This document shows positions 1 through 5,857 of a stretch of 8,901 nucleotides of DNA, one piece after another; the stretch's first letter is position 1; each line of letters opens with the position of its first letter. Made by a program: the position numbers and the translations under genes. Under the pieces are notes generated by a model. That model saw nothing but the letters and a program-made list of their open reading frames with translations, did no database searches and was not told the origin of the DNA. The DNA is from Acidobacteriota bacterium (GTDB lineage: Bacteria > Acidobacteriota > Blastocatellia > Pyrinomonadales > Pyrinomonadaceae), in contig JADYZI010000333.1 in assembly GCA_020853255.1 (NCBI GenBank), positions 1 through 8,901 of the forward strand, given 5' to 3'.

Positions 1-349
1 CGAGCCAGGCGTGAGCCTCAAATCTTCCGTTCTGCTTTGCCACACCGATCTTTAGATCGGCGGCCTGCCCGTAAACCTCCAACAACTTCAGGGCGGCGAG
101 TGACTGCGTCAGGCATGATGCGTAGGGCACATAGCGGCTCACAAGTTTGACTGACCGAACGATCTCAACCACGATCTGCGGGTCCTGTGCTACCCTTTCG
201 GGACCTTTCCGGCCTGGCGTCCATTGCTTGCACCAACGGGAGGGCAAAACCGACAAACCAACTCGATATAGGATCACCCATATCAATGACCGAACAAATA
301 CAGATCTTGCGCGCCTGCTCAACTGAAAAAACCTAAGAACTCTCCTCAT
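1..349 (-). CDS. Lasso peptide biosynthesis B2 protein (transglutaminase-like leader peptidase), N-terminal part, cut by window edge
   Basis: I translated this frame by hand. It opens at an ATG (347-349) and stays open for 116 codons to the window edge. Residues 1-20 are basic (begins MRRVLRFFQLSRRARSV), and residues 21-36 are hydrophobic, as is usual before the catalytic domain in this family. The core has YVPYASCLTQSLAALKLL, with the candidate nucleophile Cys79, and then GRFEAHAWL, with the candidate His113. The spacing and the Cys-Leu-x-Gln-Ser-Leu-Ala and AHAWL motifs are those of the lasso B2 / Transglut_core3 family; the third catalytic residue (Asp) would lie beyond the edge. In that family the protein is a cysteine protease that removes the leader from a precursor bound by the PqqD-like partner. 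The start overlaps the PqqD-like gene by 17 bases, so the two are probably translationally coupled. No strong ribosome binding site precedes the ATG. The family call is confident; the substrate is unknown. Confidence 0.87.
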   Translation of the reverse strand, partial: MRRVLRFFQLSRRARSVFVRSLIWVILYRVGLSVLPSRWCKQWTPGRKGPERVAQDPQIVVEIVRSVKLVSRYVPYASCLTQSLAALKLLEVYGQAADLKIGVAKQNGRFEAHAWL

Positions 350-680
350 CAGCCGCTTCGATCAACTCCTCGCCAAGCATCTTTTCCAAAAAACGCAAGA
401 CTTCAACCCGGCAGGTCTCTTCACCGACGTCATACTCATTCATGACCACTGTCTCGATCTCGTCAATAGAAACCGATGTCTGGAGGGACTTCCAGATCGT
501 GACTCCTACAGAATTTAGGCCATAGTATTTTCCGTTCTTAAGGCTCAGGATGACGGCCTCCTCGTTTAGTTCGGAAAATAAATGCTCCTTAATTGCAATA
601 AATCGGCGGTTTGGAAGGGCGCCGTCAACCGGTGGAAAGTTCATATCGTAAAAAGATGCGGTTGCGTTGCAGTCGTACAT
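333..680 (-). CDS. PqqD-like protein (RiPP recognition element, lasso B1-type)
   Basis: This small protein is 115 aa from the chosen ATG. The PqqD-like core covers roughly residues 36-108: LFSELNEEAVILSL, then NGKYYGLNSVGVTIWKSL, then an acidic helical half containing SIDEIETVV and EVLRFLEKMLGEELIE. This is the winged-helix fold that binds RiPP leader peptides. Because a lasso B2-type protease follows with a 17-base overlap, the most natural role is the separate B1 protein that delivers a leader peptide to B2. The start is uncertain. An open TTG start lies at 716 (127 aa) with no good binding site. The ATG at 680 has a weak AGG about 10 bases upstream. The ATG at 644 (103 aa) would fit the family's usual length of about 90-100 residues but has no binding site. 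PqqD-like proteins also occur in other systems, such as kinase-linked and radical-SAM RiPP loci, but the B2 neighbour favours the lasso type. Confidence 0.85.
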   Translation of the reverse strand: MYDCNATASFYDMNFPPVDGALPNRRFIAIKEHLFSELNEEAVILSLKNGKYYGLNSVGVTIWKSLQTSVSIDEIETVVMNEYDVGEETCRVEVLRFLEKMLGEELIEAADEESS

Positions 681-948
681 AAGAAGAATGCCTGGATCTG
701 ACAGTTTCAAAACCAAATGTTCTTGTGAATCAGATCAACTGGGCCAACGTGACAAGCTCACGGCAAAGAAACATGTTTCATGAATTTTTAAGGCTATACG
801 AAACAGCCCCACTGTCCATCCACTGTTAGGACAATACGGACAACCGGTAATGCTGACCTCATTGGCACATTCATCCTCCCGGATGGGAGTTTCAGCTCAA
901 CAGAGATTTCGCCTCATGAATCGGAGAGCCCATCTCGCCGACCGCGAT
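681..948. other. Intergenic gap between polysaccharide operon and PqqD/B2 pair
   Basis: This is the only sizeable non-coding stretch in the window. In transcription order it follows the ExoA-type gene and precedes the PqqD-like gene, so a promoter for the latter is expected here. I could not recognise a convincing -35/-10 pair. It contains a perfect 12-base palindrome (768-779) and, at 872-889, two mutually exclusive 5-base-pair hairpins (CATCC/GGATG and CTCCC/GGGAG). Neither hairpin is followed by a clear T-run on the minus strand, so neither is called a terminator. The only minus-strand reading frame with a plausible ribosome binding site is a 24-26 codon one (794-874), not accepted as a gene. 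No recognisable lasso precursor (leader with Thr at -2, Gly-led core with Asp/Glu at ring position 7-9) was found. Confidence 0.6.
768..779. promoter_or_regulatory. Perfect 12-bp palindrome GAAACATGTTTC, possible operator
   Basis: GAAACATGTTTC is its own reverse complement. It lies about 50-90 bases upstream of the candidate starts of the PqqD-like gene, in the only real intergenic gap. A second shorter palindrome, TTCATGAA (777-784), overlaps its end. The position suits a binding site for a dimeric regulator. No regulator gene is in the window and no promoter elements could be placed, so function is inferred from symmetry and position only. Confidence 0.25.
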
Positions 949-1944
949 CTAGCGCCGCCATCGCTTTCTGAACGCGATCAGGCCAACCATCGAGCCAAGG
1001 CCGTATGAAACGTGCAACGCTAAGAAACTAAGGCCAATAAGCGGAATACACCTGATCTTCCCTTTGCCGGCAACGATAGACGCAATAGCATTCAGAAGTC
1101 CGTATACAAGTACGACGGCAAGTAGTCCGTATAAGGCAATGCCGGAAAACAGGGACGTCAAACCTAGCGAAAGCAGCGTGAAAACAAAAACGAACGGAAC
1201 GAACTGTCTGGCACTCATTTGCCCCGGATGAAGTTGAAGGACACGAACTTTCCAGTATCCATACTGAAAATACTGGCGAGAGAGCAAATGAACGCTGTTC
1301 CTACTAAAGTATCTTGATCGAATGGACGGCGACAGCAAGATGCTTCCGCCTAACTCTTTTATCCGGTAGTTGTATTCGTCATCCTGATTTCGAACCAACT
1401 CCTCGTCGAAACGGCCAACTCTTTCGATCGTTTCCCGCTTATAGCCGGGAAACGCAACGGTGTCTGTGTACATCTCGCGATCGTCCACCGTCCGAAAAGC
1501 CGCCCCACCGACACCGAATTTGGTACCCATAGCGATCGCGATCGACTCCGACACAGTACCGCTCCCGACTGTTTCGATCGGGCCTCCGACGCCGTCCGCC
1601 CTGTTTGCTTCAAGCAGGGCTACACAGTTTGCAACATAGTCGGAGGCGAGTTCGCAGTGCCCGTCGACACGGATGATAATATCGCCCGTCGCCCTGTCCA
1701 GTGCCACATTTAATCCGGACGGAGCGGTTCGTTTTGGATTGTCGAGTATATGGATATTGAGTGAAAGTTCCCGGGCCATTTTGTGAACAACCTCCCTCGT
1801 GCCATCATCTGACATTCCATCAGCAACGATGATCTCGACTTTGTCCCTCGGGTACGTCTGATCTGCAATAGATCCAAGGCCGATAGCAATATGCTCCGCT
1901 TCATTTCGAACCGGCATTATTACCGAAACTAAGGGATATTCCAT
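949..1944 (-). CDS. Family 2 glycosyltransferase, ExoA-like, membrane-anchored
   Basis: This 331-aa protein has an N-terminal GT-A fold and a C-terminal membrane region. Near the start, PLVSVIMPVRNEAEHI is the nucleotide-sugar-binding first strand. ADG (41-43), DGH (94-96, the DxD-type metal site) and NQDDEYNYRI (186-195, catalytic acid region) follow. RQYFQYGYWK (223-232) occupies the place of the QxxRW-type motif. Hydrophobic spans at about 248-268, 270-291 and 300-325 would anchor it to the inner membrane. Length and the combination of motifs match the succinoglycan ExoA group, which transfers a glucose onto lipid-linked repeat units; the actual sugar here cannot be read. It starts 4 bases after the stop of the CapK-like gene without a clear ribosome binding site of its own, suggesting coupled translation. 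It is the last gene of the tight operon. The gene symbol is withheld because the similarity is at family level. Confidence 0.92.
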   Translation of the reverse strand: MEYPLVSVIMPVRNEAEHIAIGLGSIADQTYPRDKVEIIVADGMSDDGTREVVHKMARELSLNIHILDNPKRTAPSGLNVALDRATGDIIIRVDGHCELASDYVANCVALLEANRADGVGGPIETVGSGTVSESIAIAMGTKFGVGGAAFRTVDDREMYTDTVAFPGYKRETIERVGRFDEELVRNQDDEYNYRIKELGGSILLSPSIRSRYFSRNSVHLLSRQYFQYGYWKVRVLQLHPGQMSARQFVPFVFVFTLLSLGLTSLFSGIALYGLLAVVLVYGLLNAIASIVAGKGKIRCIPLIGLSFLALHVSYGLGSMVGLIAFRKRWRR

Positions 1945-1948
1945 CGTA

Positions 1949-3364
1949 TTATTTGGCTGTCGAATCTACCATTTCCGTCCTTGCGTACTGGATCTCGCGG
2001 CGAACCTCGGCGGGCAAATCACAGACGACCGCTTTAAACTTTCCTCGAGCAGTTCGCGGGATCGCTTCTACTTCCTCAAGCCTTACCGCCATATCTCCAA
2101 GCCGGTCTCGTATCCGAGCCTTGAGACGGTCGGCTTGTCCGGGCCCGAATTCTTCGCCGCGAACATATTTGACCAGTATCTCGGAGAGCGAGTGTTGAAT
2201 TATCTGCGCTTCCTCGATCCCGAGGTCGCCTTTGAAAACGGGATCCAGCCGCCCTACCGCCCGCCCGTCGCGTGTGAAAAGGACATCGTCATTTCGGCCT
2301 TCGATCTTTTCTATTACCGGCAGGCCCTTTCCGCACGTGCATTTTCGATCTGACAGGATTCCGCGGTCCCCGACGCGATATCGGATCAATGGCATGTCCT
2401 TGTTCAGCAAGCCGGTGCAAACAAACTCACCCTCCGGAGCAGGTCCGAGGATCTCAATGACCCCAACCTCCGGCCACTGGTGCAGTGACCCTTCTGAGCA
2501 CTCACTTCCCGCCGCCACGATTTCGGCCATACCGTAGGTTTCTCTAACCGGACAACTGAATGCCGCGGCGATCGCATCCCGCTGGTAGTCGTATATAGGC
2601 TCAGCGTTTGTAATTGCAACCTTTAGCCGAACATCCTTCCGTCTAGAACGCATCGCCCGCATTGCCAAGCGATACATTGCCGATGGATAGCCAAGAATGT
2701 ACTTGACGCGATAGCTGACAAGAGCATCAAGATATCCGTCGATCATCTCAGGGGAGAGATGGTAGGACGACAAATACAGCTGATTCATTCCTGCATTCCA
2801 GACCCAGAATGGGGGCTTTCGCTGTTGCACAGGAACAACCAACTGCCCGCCGACGATCGCCCAGCGATCGTGCCTGCTTACGCCGTACCACCGCCTGCAG
2901 CGCGCTTCGAACAGAGCGTACCATTGTCGGAGGGTCTCTCTCGTGAGCCACATATCTATTGCGGTCCCAGTCGTGCCGCTTGTATGCTCATGAAACATCT
3001 TGGATGTTCGGCAATCATCAGAAATGAACGCACGTGACATTTCCCTTAGCTGCCGTTTCTCCAGAATGGGCCAATTATCGAGGGATGGAGCATTCTCTCC
3101 CTTAATTGGCCACAGCAAGGCCGTCCCTAACGCTTTATAGTACGGGACGCTTCTAAAGGCCCGGTTCAAAACCAGTTGCAATCGCTCCGCCTGCCAATCA
3201 GACCATTGATCGCTTGTCCAACTATCGCGTTCGAGTGCCTCCTCGATCAGCCGATCGGATTCTTTTCCATACCTCCACCAGTTCAAATAAAAACCACGGG
3301 CGCTGGCGGCTACTGACCGCGACCGTGCCGGCAATCGACTGTATACGGTTTGCGCAATACTCAT
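1949..3364 (-). CDS. CapK/PaaK-type adenylate-forming enzyme (phenylacetate-CoA ligase family)
   Basis: This 471-aa protein belongs to the AMP-forming ligase superfamily. The phosphate-binding loop is HTSGTTGT (127-134). ETYGMAE (275-281) is the adenine/substrate motif, YRVGDRG (329-335) carries the ribose-binding Asp, and GRNDD (356-360) is the hinge. The C-terminal lid ends in ARGKFKAVV (439-447), whose lysine is at the position of the catalytic lysine. Cys289, His295, Cys342 and Cys344 could form a zinc site (inferred from spacing between the ETYG and hinge motifs). Family members activate a carboxylic acid as acyl-AMP, often passing it to CoA. CapK homologues recur in capsule and exopolysaccharide loci without a settled role. 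The protein lies between two glycosyltransferase genes, 18 bases after one and 4 before the other, so it probably adds or activates an acyl-type substituent of the glycan. A true aryl-CoA ligase of catabolism is unlikely in this context. Confidence 0.9.
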   Translation of the reverse strand: MSIAQTVYSRLPARSRSVAASARGFYLNWWRYGKESDRLIEEALERDSWTSDQWSDWQAERLQLVLNRAFRSVPYYKALGTALLWPIKGENAPSLDNWPILEKRQLREMSRAFISDDCRTSKMFHEHTSGTTGTAIDMWLTRETLRQWYALFEARCRRWYGVSRHDRWAIVGGQLVVPVQQRKPPFWVWNAGMNQLYLSSYHLSPEMIDGYLDALVSYRVKYILGYPSAMYRLAMRAMRSRRKDVRLKVAITNAEPIYDYQRDAIAAAFSCPVRETYGMAEIVAAGSECSEGSLHQWPEVGVIEILGPAPEGEFVCTGLLNKDMPLIRYRVGDRGILSDRKCTCGKGLPVIEKIEGRNDDVLFTRDGRAVGRLDPVFKGDLGIEEAQIIQHSLSEILVKYVRGEEFGPGQADRLKARIRDRLGDMAVRLEEVEAIPRTARGKFKAVVCDLPAEVRREIQYARTEMVDSTAK

Positions 3365-3382
3365 ATCGCCGTTAGGTTCGGA

Positions 3383-4453
3383 CTATGCCGGATGACTAGT
3401 TCGGGAAGCTTCCGGCTTGGAACACATCTCATCGAAGACCCGCTCCCATAGTGGCCGGACGTTCTCCCACGTCGACTTCCTTGCGGCTTCGCGACCATTC
3501 CGAGAAAGCGATCGAGCCAACTCAGGGCTTTCTATAATATTTACGACTTTGGCCGCGATTCCTTCGGCATCGCCAGATTCAGCAAGGAGGACGTTAACCC
3601 CATCGCTGACCATGTACGGGATCCCTCCAACATTCGTCGTGACAACAGGAAGGCCATAGGACCATGCTTCGATCACGGAAACCGGCGAGTTGTCGATGAT
3701 GTTCGTATTGATGTAAACATCCGCATTTGAAAACTCTCTCGCTTTACCGACAGGATCCAAAAATCCGGGAAAAGAGATCGAATCGGTGAGCCCAAGGGTG
3801 GCAGCATATTCCCTGGTTGCCTTCTCCAACCCTTTGTCCGACCCAGCCATTACAAGAGTTGCGTTCAGATAGCTTTTCTTCACATGTGAGAACACCTTTA
3901 CAGCGGTCAATGGGTCGTAAATAGGCTGGAAACTTCTCATCCATAAAAGCTGCGGTACTTTACGCTGTTGCGGGTTCATAATGGACGGAAACGCATTTAG
4001 GACATTGGGAATTATCCGGACGGCAAATCCCTTCTCGATCATAGCAGCCGCTAAGAATTGAGAGGGAGCCGTGATTATTCGGGCTCGATTGAATACCCGC
4101 CGCGTCCATTTGGGATAGCGCAGTGCATGCTCAGGCAAGTTCCCGCCGTGAAGGACGAATACTGAAGGTATGTTCACGATCTTGGCGAGCCAACCGGCCA
4201 GGTCAGCAACTACAAAACTCAGCCCGCTATAAACCTCGACCATTACGACGTCGATTCGACCTCGTAGCCGCAGAATCGTGTAAAGAATATCCGCGAAACG
4301 ACCAATCCGGCTCTTTCTTGTGGAAACGCAAGAAATATTGTAACCATCGCGACAAAAGTGCTCCGCCAGCAACTCGGCCTGAGTGATGCTGTGACCGCCG
4401 TGCTTTCCGCTCAGGAAATGGCTTACCAGACAAATATGAGGCTTCTTGCGCAT
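3383..4453 (-). CDS. Family 4 glycosyltransferase (GT-B)
   Basis: This 356-aa protein is a retaining GT-B glycosyltransferase. The N-terminal domain begins KPHICLVSHFLSGKHGGHS, with the glycine-containing acceptor-side loop at 16-20; LHGG (101-104) and TAPSQFL (128-134) follow. The C-terminal donor domain has the LLWMRSFQPIYDP strand (169-181) and DNSPVSVIEAWSYGLPVV (254-271). The usual E-x7-E signature reads D254-x7-E262, a conservative change. The gene overlaps the 3' end of the Wzy-like gene by 31 bases in another frame. An in-frame stop lies eight codons upstream of the ATG, so no earlier start is possible. The ATG is abutted directly by AGGAGG, which is unusually close. It would add one sugar to the lipid-linked repeat unit on the cytoplasmic face; donor and acceptor cannot be determined. 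Confidence 0.93.
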   Translation of the reverse strand: MRKKPHICLVSHFLSGKHGGHSITQAELLAEHFCRDGYNISCVSTRKSRIGRFADILYTILRLRGRIDVVMVEVYSGLSFVVADLAGWLAKIVNIPSVFVLHGGNLPEHALRYPKWTRRVFNRARIITAPSQFLAAAMIEKGFAVRIIPNVLNAFPSIMNPQQRKVPQLLWMRSFQPIYDPLTAVKVFSHVKKSYLNATLVMAGSDKGLEKATREYAATLGLTDSISFPGFLDPVGKAREFSNADVYINTNIIDNSPVSVIEAWSYGLPVVTTNVGGIPYMVSDGVNVLLAESGDAEGIAAKVVNIIESPELARSLSRNGREAARKSTWENVRPLWERVFDEMCSKPEASRTSHPA

Positions 4454-5820
4454 CCTCCTGGAGATCCCACGTTCCTACGGAACCTCGGGTTCGCGGTTCG
4501 CCGAACTTTAACGGGAGAGCAGTTCACGATATTCACAAAGGTCATTCCCCACAAGAATGCAGGAGCCGCCAGACGCATACCCGCATTCATCATGAATAGG
4601 GAGGACCAAACCAACATGCCTACAAGGAGCGCTTCGCCGAATGTCGTTCCTTGGCGACGTAAGTTGACAATGGCTATCGCGACCAGAATGGCGATCGCCA
4701 AGAGGCCAAAGATACCATGTTCAGCTAGCAGCCTGGTGAATTCCGTGTGGCTCATTGCTTTATCACCGAGGTATTCCTTACGGAGCTCGTATGCTGTCCC
4801 GACTCCCGCACCGAAGGGTAGATCGAGAAAGATCTTCAGGTCAGCCATGACTATCTCAGCACGCTTTGTCCCTTGTGTGTCTTCGAACCGCTCGACCAAA
4901 CTTCCTCCCGTGAATTCGTCCAACACTGGAAAGATAAATGCGAAGAATAGGACGCCCGCAAGAACGATGGGAACCAGGCCTCGGACGGCGGTCGAGGGCT
5001 TGCGAACCACGAGCAGCAGAATTGTCGCGGCAATTGCCCCGACAGCATTGTATATTCCGCCTCGCGAGAAGGTCATCACGCTCTGTGCAGTCATAAACAA
5101 GACCGTGACAACAAGAAAAATGCTGAATTTAAAAGACTTCCTGAAAACAACCAGGATAAGCAAGGCCAAAAATGTGCCAAGTCCTAGCATTGACGATACC
5201 TGGTTCGGACCAAAGCCTCCACTGGTAGCAAAGTTCGACTCGCCCGTGAACTGTATTTCCTCGATCGAAACCGTGAAAAAAAGTGTCACAAAGGCGACAC
5301 TGAACAGGGGTAAAAGGATCGCGATCAGGATACGTCCAATGCCGGACTTAGTTAAGGTTACATTCGCAAAGAAGATGCTGCTTATGAATAGGAAGAACGG
5401 TCCCGACATGTTTGAGCTAAGAATATTTCGGGCGTCACCGGGCATTTTAGCCACTAGTGTGATAAGGCAAGCTGGGATGAGAACCGCCAGGTACAAGACG
5501 GGAAGAAGCGGGATGCGATGATATCGTTGCCGGATCAGCGCCGCTATCATAATGAACGCCGAGATGAATTTTCCAAGCTCCCAATAGATAGATACGCCCG
5601 CCATTCTCCATAGGACCTCGGTGCCGATAATATAAGCGACGATGATTCCAACTCGCTCCATCTTTTGGTCATGTAACGCGCAATAAAAACCAAACGCGAA
5701 TAAGCATACTTGATGAACCAGACCAACCGTTGGCCATCTGTAAATAATTACCCCGAGTGGTACGTGAAGGAGCGACAGCAACAAAACATCCCGGAATGTG
5801 ATGGATCTTCGATCAATCAT
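4423..5820 (-). CDS. Wzy/O-antigen ligase-like polysaccharide polymerase
   Basis: This 465-aa polytopic membrane protein has about ten or more hydrophobic segments spread over residues 10-435. Features typical of the O-antigen ligase/polymerase (Wzy_C) family are GGFGPNQVSSML (201-212), FSRGGIYNA (251-259), a hydrophilic loop at about 300-360, and SHTEFTRLLAEHGIFGLL (357-374), whose His-x-x-x-x-x-x-Leu-x-E-x-G pattern marks the catalytic loop. The family joins undecaprenyl-linked repeat units or ligates glycan at the outer face of the inner membrane. I chose the ATG at 5820 because GGAAGGG lies six bases upstream and the first membrane helix follows soon after. The longer option from 5889 would add 23 polar residues, overlap the preceding gene by 32 bases and lacks a good binding site. 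Between polymerase and ligase, polymerase is more likely because the gene sits inside a repeat-unit operon. Confidence 0.9.
   Translation of the reverse strand: MIDRRSITFRDVLLLSLLHVPLGVIIYRWPTVGLVHQVCLFAFGFYCALHDQKMERVGIIVAYIIGTEVLWRMAGVSIYWELGKFISAFIMIAALIRQRYHRIPLLPVLYLAVLIPACLITLVAKMPGDARNILSSNMSGPFFLFISSIFFANVTLTKSGIGRILIAILLPLFSVAFVTLFFTVSIEEIQFTGESNFATSGGFGPNQVSSMLGLGTFLALLILVVFRKSFKFSIFLVVTVLFMTAQSVMTFSRGGIYNAVGAIAATILLLVVRKPSTAVRGLVPIVLAGVLFFAFIFPVLDEFTGGSLVERFEDTQGTKRAEIVMADLKIFLDLPFGAGVGTAYELRKEYLGDKAMSHTEFTRLLAEHGIFGLLAIAILVAIAIVNLRRQGTTFGEALLVGMLVWSSLFMMNAGMRLAAPAFLWGMTFVNIVNCSPVKVRRTANPRFRRNVGSPGGCARSLIFVW
4454..4459 (-). promoter_or_regulatory. Shine-Dalgarno AGGAGG abutting the GT4 start at 4453
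   Basis: A full AGGAGG directly precedes the ATG with no spacer, inside the coding region of the Wzy-like gene. Normal spacing is about 5-9 bases, so it may work poorly for this ATG. No other ATG, GTG or TTG with good spacing is available before the conserved first beta strand, so the start is kept. Confidence 0.45.
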
Positions 5821-5826
5821 CGAATA

Positions 5827-5833
5827 CCCTTCC
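5827..5833 (-). promoter_or_regulatory. Ribosome binding site GGAAGGG that sets the Wzy-like gene start
   Basis: On the minus strand GGAAGGG is followed by six bases and the ATG at 5820. It is the best-placed ribosome binding site in the window and argues for the 465-aa start over the longer open frame from 5889. It falls in the 37-base gap after the stop of the upstream glycosyltransferase. Confidence 0.7.
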
Positions 5834-5857
5834 GGGAGATTTCGAGTTCGAGCAAAC

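Noticed and set aside
789..842. Minus-strand promoter with TATAGC as -10 element
   Set aside because: The hexamer at the right distance upstream does not resemble TTGACA, and the match is no better than chance.
872..889. Possible terminator hairpin after the ExoA-type gene
   Set aside because: The stems are only five base pairs, two pairings compete, and no T-run follows on the minus strand.
851..1012. Plus-strand frame of 53 codons starting at 851
   Set aside because: It extends into the antisense of the ExoA-type gene, has no ribosome binding site and no similarity to a lasso or other RiPP precursor.
4358..5521. Long plus-strand open frame of 387 codons opposite the Wzy-like gene
   Set aside because: It lies antisense to a well-supported membrane protein. 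Its translation is rich in Arg, Thr, Ser and Lys without domain motifs, as expected from the complement of hydrophobic codons. It also runs across the Wzy/GT4 gene boundary.
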